A stretch of 64,000 bases of DNA, from the NCBI GenBank assembly GCA_022826385.1, contig JAJDUZ010000072.1, forward strand, positions 1-64,000, read 5' to 3'. Every line of letters begins with the position of its first letter. Position 1 is the stretch's first letter. Positions 53,904 through 63,198 of this stretch are shown piece after piece. Source of the DNA: Silicimonas sp. (GTDB lineage: Bacteria > Pseudomonadota > Alphaproteobacteria > Rhodobacterales > Rhodobacteraceae). The notes under the pieces are model-generated. The model searched no databases. It saw only the letters and a list, made by a program, of their open reading frames with translations, and had not been told where the DNA came from. The translations under genes were made by a program, and so were the position numbers.

Positions 53904-54502
53904 CGATCCTTCCGGTGGTTCACGCCGATAATCAGGTTGACCACGACCGCCCCCAAAAGCGACCACGCGACCAGCGCAAGGTCCGGAAGCACGAACAGCG
54001 CGACAGCGAAAAGGACGACATCGAAGCCGAGTTGCACCCATCCGGCCTGAATGCCAACCTTGTCCTGCAGCCAGAGCCCGATGACACCGACACCGCCCAG
54101 CGAGGCCCCGTGCCGAAACAGCACGATCAACCCCATGCCTGCGGTCGCCCCGGCCAGCAAGGCGCCAAGCGTCATATCGAAGCTTTCGAAGACGATCAGG
54201 CGCGACATGATTTCGGTCATGGCCGAGACCAGCGCCACGGCAACGAAACTCTTGATCGTGAAGCGCGGTCCCATCCGCAGCCATGCGAAGATATAGAACG
54301 GCAGGTTCACGACGAAGAAGACCACGCCAAAGCTCAGCCCGGTGACATAGGACAAAAGCACGCCCAAACCGGCGGTCTGCCCGGTGATCAGGCCCAGATG
54401 CGTCAGGACCACCACAGAAAACGCGCAAAGCGCCGTTCCCAGAAGGAACGCCTGCACATCTTCCGACAGCGAATGCTCCAGCCGTTTGTGAGGTTCGTTC
54501 AT
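53888..54502 (-). CDS. YitT family membrane protein
   Basis: A 204-residue inner-membrane protein with about six helices: AFLLGTALCAFSVVVLTHLG, GVLLSYVTGLSFGVVFFVV, FVAVALVSAMTEIM, LGALLAGATAGMGLIVLF and VLFAVALFVLPDLALVAWSL. The GASLGGVGVIG loop is typical of YitT (DUF161). Function is unknown. ATG 54502 is used; an in-frame codon at 54583 would overlap the next gene. Confidence 0.82.
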   Translation of the reverse strand: MNEPHKRLEHSLSEDVQAFLLGTALCAFSVVVLTHLGLITGQTAGLGVLLSYVTGLSFGVVFFVVNLPFYIFAWLRMGPRFTIKSFVAVALVSAMTEIMSRLIVFESFDMTLGALLAGATAGMGLIVLFRHGASLGGVGVIGLWLQDKVGIQAGWVQLGFDVVLFAVALFVLPDLALVAWSLLGAVVVNLIIGVNHRKDRYVGR

Positions 54503-54581
54503 GTCCGCTCTCTGCCTGATCCATCCGGGTTTGTCACCTCGGACAAACTGGCCTAGCCTCGCGCCCAAGGGAGGATGGTTC

Positions 54582-55325
54582 ATGCGGCTTCAGGGAAAGA
54601 CGGCGCTGGTCACCGGAGCGGCTTCGGGGTTCGGGCGCGGCATTGCCGAGCGGTTCGCGGCGGAAGGCGCGCGCGTGGCCGTTCTGGATATCGATAGCGA
54701 CGGCGCAGACACCGTGGCCAAAGCCATCGGAGGCCTCGCCGTGCAGGCGGATGTGCGGGACGGTGCAGCGGTGCAAACTGCCGTGGATCAGGTGGCCGAG
54801 ACGCTGGGCCAGATCGACATCCTTGTGAACAACGCAGGCTGGAGCCACAGCAACCAACCGATGACGCAGGTCGATTACGACACCTTCAGAAAGGTGTTCG
54901 AGATCAATGTCGATTCCATCTATCACTTCACCCAGTCCATCGTGCCCCATTGGCGGGCGACCGGCACCGGCACCATGATCAATATCGGCTCGACCGCCGG
55001 GATCAGCCCGCGCCCCGGCCTGACGTGGTACAACGCGTCGAAAGGGGCTGTGAACACGTTGACGCGTTCATTGGCGGCCGAGCTTGCGCCCGAGGGCATA
55101 CGTGTCAACGCCGTGGCCCCCGTTATGGGCGAGACGGCGCTCTTGGAAACCTTCATGGGCCAGCCCGACACGCCCGAGAACCGGAAGCGGTTTCTTGCAA
55201 CCATCCCGATGGGGCGGCTCTCGACCCCAGCCGACATCGCGTGTGCGGCGCTTTATCTGGCGTCGGACGATGCGGCGCTGGTGACGGGCGTCATCCTCGA
55301 AGTCGATGGCGGGCGGACGATCTGA
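54582..55325 (+). CDS. Short-chain dehydrogenase/reductase, FabG-like
   Basis: A 247-residue classical SDR: VTGAASGFGRGIA cofactor loop, Asp in VAVLDIDSDG favouring NAD(H), ILVNNAGWSHSNQPM, Ser in INIGSTAGIS and Tyr-x3-Lys in WYNASKG. GGGAGGA precedes the start. The next gene (CoA transferase) begins directly at its stop, so it belongs to a three-gene catabolic-looking unit. It probably acts on a hydroxy acid. Confidence 0.88.
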   Translation: MRLQGKTALVTGAASGFGRGIAERFAAEGARVAVLDIDSDGADTVAKAIGGLAVQADVRDGAAVQTAVDQVAETLGQIDILVNNAGWSHSNQPMTQVDYDTFRKVFEINVDSIYHFTQSIVPHWRATGTGTMINIGSTAGISPRPGLTWYNASKGAVNTLTRSLAAELAPEGIRVNAVAPVMGETALLETFMGQPDTPENRKRFLATIPMGRLSTPADIACAALYLASDDAALVTGVILEVDGGRTI

Positions 55326-56519
55326 ATGGGGCCACTGGACGGCATCCGGGTTCTTGACCTGACCAACGTGCTGGCGGGCCCGTTCTGCTGTCATCAACTG
55401 GCGCATCTGGGGGCTGATGTCATCAAGGTCGAGATGCCGGGTACCGGGGATCTTGCACGGCAATTGGGCGGCGACCACGACCTGAATGCGGCAGGTATGG
55501 GCGTGTCGTTTCTGGCTCAGAACAGCGGCAAACGGTCGATGACGGTGAACCTGAAACACCCTCAAGGCAAGGCGCTGCTTCTGAAGCTTGTCGCAACCGC
55601 CGATGTGTTGGTCGAGAACTTCCGCCCCGGCGTGATGGATCGGCTCGGGCTTGGGGCCGAGAGGGTGCAACAGGAAAACCCCGAACTGGTCTATTGCGCC
55701 ATCTCGGGGTTCGGCGCGGATGGCCCGATGGCGGGATTCCCGGCCTATGACCAGATCGTCCAGGGCGTCTCGGGCGTGATGAGCGTGACGGGCGAGCCAG
55801 AGGGCGACCCGATGCGGGTTGGTTACCCGGTGGCGGACACGGTCGGCGGGTTGACCGCCGCTTTCGCGATCACCGCCGCGCTTGCCCGATCAAAGCCCGG
55901 ACGCGGCACCGTGATTGATGTCTCGATGCTGGAATCGATGTTGTCGACCATGGGCTGGGTCGTCTCGAACCACCTGATCGCAGGATGGAAACCGCACCGC
56001 GCCGGCAATGACAATATCGCGGCAAGCCCCTCGGGCGTGTTCCGCGCCCGCGACACCAGTTTCAACGTTGCCGCCAACCAGCAGGAACAGTTCGAGGCCC
56101 TGGCCCGGATCATCGGCCGACCCGACCTCGCGGATGATCCTCGCTTTTCCGCCCGCAAGGGCCGGATCGAGAACCGCGTGGCCCTAAAGGCCGAGATTGA
56201 AGCCGCGCTTGCCACCCGCGACGCCGCAGACTGGGTGCGCGACTTCATGGAGGCCGGTGTGCCAGCCGGTGAAATCCTGACCTTGCCACAGGCTCTGGCG
56301 CAGGAGCAGATCAAGGGCCGTGACCTGATCGCCCCGTTCGACACGCCGGGCGTCGACCGCGATGTGCGCGTGGTTCGCCCGGGGTTCCGGTTGGATGGTG
56401 TGCGCCCGAAAACTAACGCAGCGCCTCCGGTTCTGGGGGCGGACACCGAGACCTTGCTGGGCGAACTTGGAATCAGCCCGGACGAGATCGCAGCACTTCG
56501 AAAAGACGGGGCGATATGA
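55326..56519 (+). CDS. CaiB/BaiF (class III) CoA-transferase
   Basis: A 397-residue family III CoA transferase that moves CoA between carboxylic acids. Family blocks: LDGIRVLDLTNVLAGPF, GADVIKVEMPG, GKRSMTVNLKHPQG, VLVENFRPGVMDRLGL, and the catalytic Asp in GFPAYDQIVQGVSGVM. The C-terminus ends with PVLGADTETLLGELG. The first codon abuts the SDR stop, and the last overlaps the lyase ATG. Acceptor and donor are unknown; the next gene suggests a hydroxy di- or tricarboxylate. Confidence 0.9.
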   Translation: MGPLDGIRVLDLTNVLAGPFCCHQLAHLGADVIKVEMPGTGDLARQLGGDHDLNAAGMGVSFLAQNSGKRSMTVNLKHPQGKALLLKLVATADVLVENFRPGVMDRLGLGAERVQQENPELVYCAISGFGADGPMAGFPAYDQIVQGVSGVMSVTGEPEGDPMRVGYPVADTVGGLTAAFAITAALARSKPGRGTVIDVSMLESMLSTMGWVVSNHLIAGWKPHRAGNDNIAASPSGVFRARDTSFNVAANQQEQFEALARIIGRPDLADDPRFSARKGRIENRVALKAEIEAALATRDAADWVRDFMEAGVPAGEILTLPQALAQEQIKGRDLIAPFDTPGVDRDVRVVRPGFRLDGVRPKTNAAPPVLGADTETLLGELGISPDEIAALRKDGAI

Positions 56520-57322
56520 GCGACGAACACACAGCAGCGGGCGATTGGTGGTCCACGTCGATCATCGACATGAAACCGGGCGAGATCCGGTATCGCGGCT
56601 ATGCCATCGAAGACCTGATCGGAAACATTGGCTTCGCCGAGATGGTCTGGCTGATGCTGCGGGGCGAATTGCCGTCGAAGCCCGAGGCGGCCCTTCTCGA
56701 AACGGCGCTGATGGCGGCGGTTGATCACGGGCCGCAAGCGCCATCGATTGCCATTGCGCGCATGGCCGCGACCTGTGGCGTTGGATTGCAAAGCGCCATG
56801 GCCTCGGGGTTGAACGTGCTGGGCGACGTGCATGGCGGCGCCGGTGAGGCGGCAGTGGCGTTCTATCAGGCGGTCGCTCAGCATGACGACGCGGAAACCG
56901 GGGCGAAAGCCGAACTGGATCGCTTCTTTGCCGAAGGCGGTGGGTTCCTGCCCGGCTTCGGTCACCGGTTTCATCCCGTCGATCCTCGCGCGCCCCGGCT
57001 GATGGAGGTCGTGGCAAAGGCGAAGGAAAGCGGAGTGGTCGAGGGACGCTTCCACGCGGCCGCGCTGGCGGTTGAAGCCGAGTTGGCTGCCCGCAAGGGC
57101 AAGCTCATTCCGATGAACATCGATGGCGCAACGGCGGTGATCTTCGCCGAACTTGGCTTTGCGGCCCCCCTCGCCCGCGGCCTTTTCTGCCTGTCACGCT
57201 CGGTCGGTCTGCTGGCCCATGCGTGGGAGCAGACCGAACAAGGCGGGCGCAACAAGGGGCCGATCCCGCGCGACCAGTTGTGGACCTATACGGGACCGGC
57301 GCCGCGCGACCTGCCGGATTAA
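56516..57322 (+). CDS. Short citrate-synthase-superfamily lyase (citryl-CoA lyase-like)
   Basis: A 268-residue member of the citrate synthase superfamily, much shorter than citrate synthase (about 430 aa) and in the range of citryl-CoA lyases. Active-site residues appear kept: His106 in GDVHGGAGEA, His150 in PGFGHRFHPVDPRAP and Asp203 in MNIDGATAVI. The expected reaction cleaves a hydroxyacyl-CoA to acetyl-CoA and a keto acid. Coupled by a 4-bp overlap to the CoA transferase, which would make its thioester substrate. Substrate identity is inference. Confidence 0.78.
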   Translation: MSDEHTAAGDWWSTSIIDMKPGEIRYRGYAIEDLIGNIGFAEMVWLMLRGELPSKPEAALLETALMAAVDHGPQAPSIAIARMAATCGVGLQSAMASGLNVLGDVHGGAGEAAVAFYQAVAQHDDAETGAKAELDRFFAEGGGFLPGFGHRFHPVDPRAPRLMEVVAKAKESGVVEGRFHAAALAVEAELAARKGKLIPMNIDGATAVIFAELGFAAPLARGLFCLSRSVGLLAHAWEQTEQGGRNKGPIPRDQLWTYTGPAPRDLPD

Positions 57323-58170
57323 CCCGCGCGCTTGATCGGGATCCAGATCGAAACACCACCGGGTTTCTCGACGTCGAAGTCGATCTCGTAGCGTTCGAAT
57401 TCCGGCCCCTCGCCCGGCACAACACCCGAAGACGGCATCCACGCATCGAATATGGCGCGCCATGTATCTGCAATGGTCGAGATATGGCCCTCGTGCTTGA
57501 ACACGGCATATTCGCCGGCCGGCAGGATCACGTGGTCCAACCGTTCGCCGTCGACGCGACCGTCATCGGTCAGGCCGACCATATAGGTGAAGGCCTCGTC
57601 CTCGAAATCGTAGCACGCGCCATAGGTCACCGTGCCAAACATGGCCTGCCCGATTTCGTCGATGGCTTCTTGCCAGAGTTGCGGGATCTTGGCGCGGTTG
57701 GCCATCGTATAGCGGCGGGCAAGCCCGACAAGGCGTTCCTCTTTCCGGGTGACAAACTCGGGCGTCAGGTCAGGTGCGGTGTTGTTGGGCATCGTCAGGG
57801 CCTCCTGTAGGGCGAGTGAAAGGGATGGGTCGGTGCGGACGGCCCGCGGCGCATGGCCGAAATACGAACGGAACGCGCGGCTGAACCCTTCGTGGCTGTC
57901 GTAGCAGGCATCAAAAGCAATCTCGACGATCTGGCGATCGGTTTCGCAGAGCGCAATCGCCGCTTCGCTGAGGCGGCGCGCTTTGACATAGGCCATCGGG
58001 CTTTGCCCGAACGCGACCGCGAAACCGCGCGACAGGTGAAACGGACTGACCCCTTCCAACGCCGCAAGGGTGCCAAGCGTCAAGGGCCCGGTCAGACCGG
58101 TCTCGATCCGCCAAAGCGTTCTGGCCAACATCGAGCGTCTGGTCTCGGCAAGGGGTGTCATCTCTGTCAT
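57319..58170 (-). CDS. AraC-type regulator with GyrI-like effector domain
   Basis: A 283-residue regulator. The N-terminal AraC helix-turn-helix pair lies at about residues 15-115 (GTLAALEGVSPFHLSRGFAVAFG and IVEIAFDACYDSHEGFSRAFRSYFG). A GyrI-like small-molecule domain occupies about 130-283 (ERLVGLARRYTM, LPAGEYAVFKHEGH, EFERYEIDFDVEKPGG). ATG 58170 is used; ATG 58161 also fits. It is divergent from the ABC transporter, which it probably controls. Confidence 0.85.
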   Translation of the reverse strand: MTEMTPLAETRRSMLARTLWRIETGLTGPLTLGTLAALEGVSPFHLSRGFAVAFGQSPMAYVKARRLSEAAIALCETDRQIVEIAFDACYDSHEGFSRAFRSYFGHAPRAVRTDPSLSLALQEALTMPNNTAPDLTPEFVTRKEERLVGLARRYTMANRAKIPQLWQEAIDEIGQAMFGTVTYGACYDFEDEAFTYMVGLTDDGRVDGERLDHVILPAGEYAVFKHEGHISTIADTWRAIFDAWMPSSGVVPGEGPEFERYEIDFDVEKPGGVSIWIPIKRAG

Positions 58171-58381
58171 GGGCCCGACCCTAGCGAAGTCCGTCGCAGG
58201 CTGCTTGACCGATCTTGCAGGTGCGCTCTGCCGAAAAATGCAGCAACACGGTCGCGCATTGCCAATCCCATACGCAATGCTAAGGTCTTCCCCAACCACC
58301 GGGGGGCATGGTTTGACGTCTCGTGTCAGAGGCCAATGATCTCCCGTTGATAAAAACAAGATCAACAGAGGAGTGACACTC

Positions 58382-59383
58382 TTGTTTACGCGTACGCTAC
58401 TTGCGGCTGCCGGCATTCTTGCCGCGGGGATGGCCGCAGCCCAGACCAAGGTGCCTTTCGCACTGGACTGGAAATTCGAAGGCCCGTCTGCCGCCTATTT
58501 TGCCGCCATCGACAATGGTCATTTCGAGGCAGAAGGCCTTGAGGTGACCATCGAAGCGGGCTCGGGCTCGGTTCAGACGATCCCGAAGATTGCCACGGGC
58601 GCTTTCCCGATCGGCTTCGGTGACATCAACTCGGTCATCAAGTTCCTCGATCAGAACCCGGGTGCCCCGGTGACCGCCGTGATGATGGTCTATGACAAGG
58701 CCCCGTTCGCCATCGTGGGCCGCAAATCGCTTGGCGTCTCGGCGCCCTCCGATCTCGAAGGCAAGATCCTTGGCGCGCCGCCGCCGGATGGCGCTTGGGC
58801 GCAATGGCCGGTTTTCGTCGCCGAAACCGGGATCGACGCCAGCAGCGTCACGGTCGAGCCGGTCGGTTTCCCGACCCGCGAGCCGATGCTGGCCGAGGGC
58901 AATGTGGCCGCCATCACCGGGTTCTCGTTCTCGTCAGTGGTAAACCTCAAGCGCCTAGGCGTGCCAGCCGATGACGTGACCAACATTCTGATGGCCGATC
59001 ACGGGCTGGAGCTTTATTCGAACGCGATCCTCGTCAATACCGACTGGGCCGCGGAAAACGGTGACACCGTGAAAGCCTTCCTGCGCGCTGTTGCGAAAGG
59101 CTGGCAGGATGTCGTCAGTGATCCGGCAGCTGGCATCGAAAGCCTGATCAAGCGCAACCCTGCAGCCGATCCGGCGCTGGAGCAGGAGCGCCTGCAGATG
59201 GCGATCGATCAGAACGTGATGACCGATTACGTCATGGCCAATGGCATGGGCGGCATCGATGCGGCCCGCATGGACGCAGCACTCGCGCAACTGGCTCAGA
59301 CCTATGAGTTCCAGGGCGAGCCCGACGCTGCGCTCTATTTCACCGACGCGTACCTGCCGGACGGTGGCTTCGCGCTGAAGTAA
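58382..59383 (+). CDS. ABC transporter substrate-binding protein, NMT1/SsuA type
   Basis: A 333-residue periplasmic binding protein with a signal peptide (ending GMAAAQ). It follows the NMT1/THI5-like pattern: VPFALDWKFEGPSAAYFAAIDNGHFEAEGLEV, GSVQTIPKIATGAFPIGFGDINS, and LGAPPPDGAWAQWPVF. TTG 58382 has GAGGAG 8 nt upstream; GTG 58373 overlaps that element and is less likely. Relatives bind pyrimidines, sulfonates, taurine or polyamines; the ligand is unknown. First gene of a binding protein-ATPase-permease set. Confidence 0.85.
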   Translation: MFTRTLLAAAGILAAGMAAAQTKVPFALDWKFEGPSAAYFAAIDNGHFEAEGLEVTIEAGSGSVQTIPKIATGAFPIGFGDINSVIKFLDQNPGAPVTAVMMVYDKAPFAIVGRKSLGVSAPSDLEGKILGAPPPDGAWAQWPVFVAETGIDASSVTVEPVGFPTREPMLAEGNVAAITGFSFSSVVNLKRLGVPADDVTNILMADHGLELYSNAILVNTDWAAENGDTVKAFLRAVAKGWQDVVSDPAAGIESLIKRNPAADPALEQERLQMAIDQNVMTDYVMANGMGGIDAARMDAALAQLAQTYEFQGEPDAALYFTDAYLPDGGFALK

Positions 59384-59412
59384 AGGTTGCGCCGCCAGCC
59401 GGCGCCGCCACA

Positions 59413-59437
59413 CCGGGGGAGGCGTTGCCTCCCCCGG
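59413..59437. repeat. Perfect GC-rich hairpin repeat in the transporter operon
   Basis: CCGGGGGAGGC and its complement form an 11-bp perfect stem with a GTT loop, followed by ACCCCCTCCAAAGTATTTTC and then an AGAAGAAG ribosome-site-like end. Elements of this pattern recur between genes in Rhodobacteraceae. Position between binding protein and ATPase genes suggests differential expression. Confidence 0.7.
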
Positions 59438-59472
59438 ACCCCCTCCAAAGTATTTTCAAACAGAAGAAGACC

Positions 59473-60273
59473 ATGAGCAGCTCCCTCATCGATATCAGGG
59501 GCGTCCGCCACGCCTATCAGACCGCCACCGGGCCATTGCCGGTTCTGGACGGCTTGGATGTCGCGGTGCCCGAAGGTGGCTTCGTGGCCGTTGTCGGACC
59601 CTCGGGATGCGGGAAGTCGACGCTGACGCGGCTGGTCGCCGGCCTGATGAAACCGGATGAAGGCGAGGTCTGGCTGCATGGCTCGCGCGTGACCTCGCCG
59701 CGCTCGACCGTGGGCATGGCGTTCCAGAACCCGGTTTTGCTGGAGTGGCGCTCGATCCTGAAGAACGTGCTTTTGCCGCTTGAGATCGTGCCGTCGAAAC
59801 TGTCGAAAGCCGACGGGGAAGCGCGGGCGCGGCATCTTCTGAAGCTTGTCGGGCTTGAAGGGTTCGAGGACAAGCGGCCTTCGGAACTGTCGGGCGGCAT
59901 GCGCCAGCGGGCTTCGCTCTGCCGGGCGCTGATCCACCAGCCCGAGGTGCTGATCCTTGATGAGCCTTTCGGTGCGCTTGATGCGTTCACCCGCGAAGAC
60001 CTTTGGCAGATCATGCACGCGCTGAAGGCCGAGGAGCCATTCACCGGCGTTCTGATCACGCATGACTTGCGCGAGAGTATCTTTCTGGCCGACCAGGTGA
60101 TCGTCCTTTCGGGGCGTCCGGCGCGGACCCAGTTCGTGCTGGATGTGGGCTTCGACGGGCCGCGCAAGATCGACCATCTCTATACGCCCGAGGCGGCCGA
60201 GATGCTGAACACGCTGCGCCACCAGATCGAGATCGCGCAAGGCCGCGCCCCGGAGGCTGACGATGCTGCGTAA
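59473..60273 (+). CDS. ABC transporter ATPase, nitrate/sulfonate/taurine family
   Basis: A 266-residue ATPase: Walker [10 protein letters not shown], signature LSGGMRQR, Walker B VLILDEPFGALD, switch His in LITHDLRES. The LSGGMRQR form is typical of the SsuB/TauB/NrtD group, matching the NMT1-type binding protein. ATG 59473 has AGAAGA upstream. It overlaps the permease by 11 bp. Confidence 0.93.
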   Translation: MSSSLIDIRGVRHAYQTATGPLPVLDGLDVAVPEGGFVAVVGPSGCGKSTLTRLVAGLMKPDEGEVWLHGSRVTSPRSTVGMAFQNPVLLEWRSILKNVLLPLEIVPSKLSKADGEARARHLLKLVGLEGFEDKRPSELSGGMRQRASLCRALIHQPEVLILDEPFGALDAFTREDLWQIMHALKAEEPFTGVLITHDLRESIFLADQVIVLSGRPARTQFVLDVGFDGPRKIDHLYTPEAAEMLNTLRHQIEIAQGRAPEADDAA

Positions 60274-61021
60274 GATCGTCGTTCCCATCATTGCCTGCAT
60301 CGTGTTCCTTGGTTTCTGGGAACTGCTGGTCTGGGCGAATGACTGGCCGAATTACGTGATGGCCTCGCCCTCGGACCTGCCGGCGTCCTATATCCGGTTC
60401 TGGGACCTGTTCCTTGTCATGGGGTGGCAGACCTTGTGGCGCACGGTGCTGGGGTTGATGCTGGCGATCGTGGTCGGTGTGGCGATCGGGATGATCATGG
60501 GGTTCTCGCGCACCATGCGTGATGCGCTTTATCCGTTGCTGGTCGGGTTCAACGCGATCCCGAAAGCGACCGTGGTGCCGATCGTGGCGCTGATGTTCGT
60601 CGGCGCACATGATTTCAACACGGTGCTGATTGCCTTCATGATCAGCTTCTTCCCTATTGCGGTCTCCGTCTCTATCGGGCTTTCGACGCTTGAGCCTGAA
60701 TATCGCGACATCCTGCGGTCGCTTGGCGCAAGCCAGGCCACGATCTTCTGGAAGATTGCCCTTCCGAAGACACTGCCCGAGTTCTTTGGCGCGCTGAAGG
60801 TTGCCGTGACGCTGGCCTTCATCGGGACCAACCTGATGGAGATCGTCAGCCCGCATGGCCGTGGCCTTGGGGCGCTGTTCGATAGCGGGAAGACCAACTC
60901 GGATTATCCGCTGATGTTCGCCGTTCTCATCGCTTTGGCGTTTCTCGGGATCGTTCTTTACTATGTGGTGGTCGTGCTGGAGAAGATCTTTGCCGGTTGG
61001 GCCGAACGGCAGCCGACATGA
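60263..61021 (+). CDS. ABC transporter permease, SsuC/TauC type
   Basis: A 252-residue inner-membrane permease with six helices (for example IACIVFLGFWELLVWAN, VLGLMLAIVVGVAIGMIM, VLIAFMISFFPIAVSVSIGL, FAVLIALAFLGIVLYYVVVV). The EAA loop reads DILRSLGASQATIFWKIALPKTLPE. Third gene of the transporter set; ends 6 bp before the convergent NrtS gene. Confidence 0.93.
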   Translation: MLRKIVVPIIACIVFLGFWELLVWANDWPNYVMASPSDLPASYIRFWDLFLVMGWQTLWRTVLGLMLAIVVGVAIGMIMGFSRTMRDALYPLLVGFNAIPKATVVPIVALMFVGAHDFNTVLIAFMISFFPIAVSVSIGLSTLEPEYRDILRSLGASQATIFWKIALPKTLPEFFGALKVAVTLAFIGTNLMEIVSPHGRGLGALFDSGKTNSDYPLMFAVLIALAFLGIVLYYVVVVLEKIFAGWAERQPT

Positions 61022-61027
61022 AGTCTG

Positions 61028-61264
61028 TCATCCATCGCGCCCGTGCGCCTCGCGGTTATGGGCCGCGAGCGCGGTTAGGGCGCCATAGGTCGCGACCAGA
61101 AACGGCACCGAATAGGTCAGCGCGACTTTCCAGAGCACCAGTTGTTCTTCTCCGAAGATCGCTTCGGGCTGGTTGATCAGGTTCAGGATCGTGCCGACCA
61201 CGGCGCTGACTTTCAGCGAGCGGATCAGGACCGATTTCGGCAAACGCGGGCTTGGGGCGGACAC
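61028..61264 (-). CDS. nrtS: NrtS-like small nitrate/nitrite transporter
   Basis: A 78-residue membrane protein with two helices. [20 protein letters not shown] and [19 protein letters not shown] match the NrtS family (PF-type two-helix protein first studied in marine cyanobacteria). GTG 61264 has AAGGA 8 nt upstream and gives the compact family size. It lies 17 bp after the racemase-like gene on the same strand, an unexpected context given that the nitrate operon is 10 kb away. Confidence 0.8.
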   Translation of the reverse strand: MSAPSPRLPKSVLIRSLKVSAVVGTILNLINQPEAIFGEEQLVLWKVALTYSVPFLVATYGALTALAAHNREAHGRDG

Positions 61265-61281
61265 GGGCGTTTCCTTATGTG

Positions 61282-62001
61282 TCAGGGCAAAGGGTAGCGG
61301 CGCGGGGCAAGCCCCGACTGGAACCAGGTGACAAAGCTCTCGATCGAGAAGACCGGCAGGCCGGTCGCTTTGCGGATATCGGCAGCATAGGGAACCATGT
61401 TGGTGCATTCGAGAACCAGCGCCCCGATTTCGGGATGCGCGGCCACCAGGTCTTGTGCAGCCGCCACGTTGTCGAGACGGGCCTGTTCCACGTTAAGGTT
61501 CGCTTCGTTTCCAAGGATGGCGCGGGTGAACTCGGCGCCGCCCTCGGTCGTTCCAATGGGCGTGTCACCCGGCACGTTGGCCGCCGCAAGATGGGCTGGC
61601 GTCAATGTGCTGCCGCTGATCGTGAGGATGCCCGCGCGTTTGCCCGTCGGCAAAATGGCGTTCACCAAGGGCACCTGCATCAGCGAGGACGTTGCGACCG
61701 GCACAGGCACGGCGGCTTGCAACTCGGCCTGAAGCAGCGACAGGAAACCGCAATTCGTCGTAATCCCGTCCACCCCATCAGCCACCAGCGCGTTTGCCGC
61801 GTCAATGAAATGCGCCAGCATGGCCTTCGGGTCTTGCCGGACGATCAGGTCTGGCGTTGCGCCCCGGACGATCCGGTAATGCACCGGAAACGGCCAGGTC
61901 AGGGCATTGCCCATGTCGCCTGGGATGCGGGGAAAGCGCGCCTCCAGCATCAGGATGCCGACACTGGCCCCATAGATCGACTTGCCGCCTTCAACCTGCA
62001 T
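61282..62001 (-). CDS. Aspartate/glutamate racemase-family protein
   Basis: A 239-residue protein of the Asp/Glu/hydantoin racemase superfamily with the two Cys of the active site in [12 protein letters not shown] and [12 protein letters not shown]. It starts [23 protein letters not shown] after a short lead. ATG 62001 has AAGGA 7 nt upstream. Members include racemases, maleate isomerases and decarboxylases, so the reaction is open. It is upstream of nrtS on one transcript and divergent from the dehydratase. Confidence 0.8.
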   Translation of the reverse strand: MQVEGGKSIYGASVGILMLEARFPRIPGDMGNALTWPFPVHYRIVRGATPDLIVRQDPKAMLAHFIDAANALVADGVDGITTNCGFLSLLQAELQAAVPVPVATSSLMQVPLVNAILPTGKRAGILTISGSTLTPAHLAAANVPGDTPIGTTEGGAEFTRAILGNEANLNVEQARLDNVAAAQDLVAAHPEIGALVLECTNMVPYAADIRKATGLPVFSIESFVTWFQSGLAPRRYPLP

Positions 62002-62076
62002 GATCTTGTCCTTCTGTTCCCGCGGGATATTGACGGAGAGCGCGCGGCTTTCCAAGATGCCACGACGGGGGACGAA

Positions 62077-63198
62077 TTGAGCGCGCTCACACAGACAATC
62101 ACCGGGTTCGAGACGTGGCACCTTGCCCTGCCCGTCACTTCGACGCGCGACCATGGGATCGGCCGGGTGTCTGGCGCGTGCGAGATCATCGTGCTGGCGC
62201 TTACCGCCGAGGATGGCACGACCGGATGGGGCGAAGCCTCGCCCTGGGTCGTGTTCACGGGATCGCCGGAAGCGTCACTGGCGGCGCTTCAACGCTATCT
62301 CAAGCCGTTGGTGCTGGGACGTCGCGTGTCCGACCGCGCGGCGATCATGGCGGATGCCGCCCGCGCCGTGGCACATTGTACCGAGGCGAAGGCGGCTCTG
62401 GAAACGGCCCTGCTGGATTTGACGGGACAGCTTCTGGGCGTACCGGTCCACGACCTGCTGGGCGGCGCGACGACCAAACGCCTCCCTTTGTCCGTGTCGC
62501 TGGCCAACCCGGTCTGGGACGAAGACCGGGCGCTTCTGGAGCGGCTGGGAGAAGACGGTGTATGTCTGGTGAAGCTCAAGACCGGGTTCAAGGATCACGC
62601 GTTTGACGTGATGCGGCTTGAAGCCCTGTCGGCGGACTTCCCCGATTTCAACGTCCGCGTCGACTACAATCAGGGCCTTGAGATCGACGAGGCCTTGCCG
62701 CGTGTCCGTGACGTCGCCGCCTTCAAACCGGACTTCATCGAACAGCCGGTGCGGTTCCACCATTTCGATCTGATGGCCCGGCTACGGTCTGCCATCGACG
62801 TGCCGCTTCTGGCCGATGAAAGCGTCTTCGGTCCCGAAGACATGGCGCGTGCCATCCGCGAGGGCATCTGCGACGGTGTGTCGGTCAAGATCATGAAATC
62901 GGGCGGCCTCACCCGTGGACAGGACGTCGCCCGAATGGCGGCGCGCGCGGGTCTGGTGGCCTATGGTGGCGACATGTTCGAAGCGGGCCTCGCGCATCTT
63001 GCGGGCGCCCATATGATCTCGGCGACGCCCGAGATCACGCTGGGCTGCGAGTTCTATCAGGCCAAGTATTATCTGGCCGAAGACATTCTCGAAGAGCCGA
63101 TCACTTACGAAGACGGGCACATCATCCTGTCGGATCGCCCCGGCCTTGGTCACGCCCCTGACCGCGAGAAACTCCGCCATTACGAGGTGCGTTCATGA
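62077..63198 (+). CDS. Enolase-superfamily dehydratase, cis-3-hydroxyproline dehydratase-like
   Basis: A 373-residue mandelate racemase/muconate lactonising enzyme-type protein. The catalytic KxK is in [10 protein letters not shown]; metal ligands appear as Asp in VRVDYNQG, Glu in FIEQPV and Asp in LLADESVFG; a second Lys is in SVKIMKSGG. Overall pattern suggests the cis-3-hydroxy-L-proline dehydratase group, supported by the amino-acid oxidase gene that follows, but a cycloisomerase or epimerase is possible. TTG 62077 follows GGGGGA, and no ATG in frame gives a better N-terminus. Confidence 0.72.
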   Translation: MSALTQTITGFETWHLALPVTSTRDHGIGRVSGACEIIVLALTAEDGTTGWGEASPWVVFTGSPEASLAALQRYLKPLVLGRRVSDRAAIMADAARAVAHCTEAKAALETALLDLTGQLLGVPVHDLLGGATTKRLPLSVSLANPVWDEDRALLERLGEDGVCLVKLKTGFKDHAFDVMRLEALSADFPDFNVRVDYNQGLEIDEALPRVRDVAAFKPDFIEQPVRFHHFDLMARLRSAIDVPLLADESVFGPEDMARAIREGICDGVSVKIMKSGGLTRGQDVARMAARAGLVAYGGDMFEAGLAHLAGAHMISATPEITLGCEFYQAKYYLAEDILEEPITYEDGHIILSDRPGLGHAPDREKLRHYEVRS

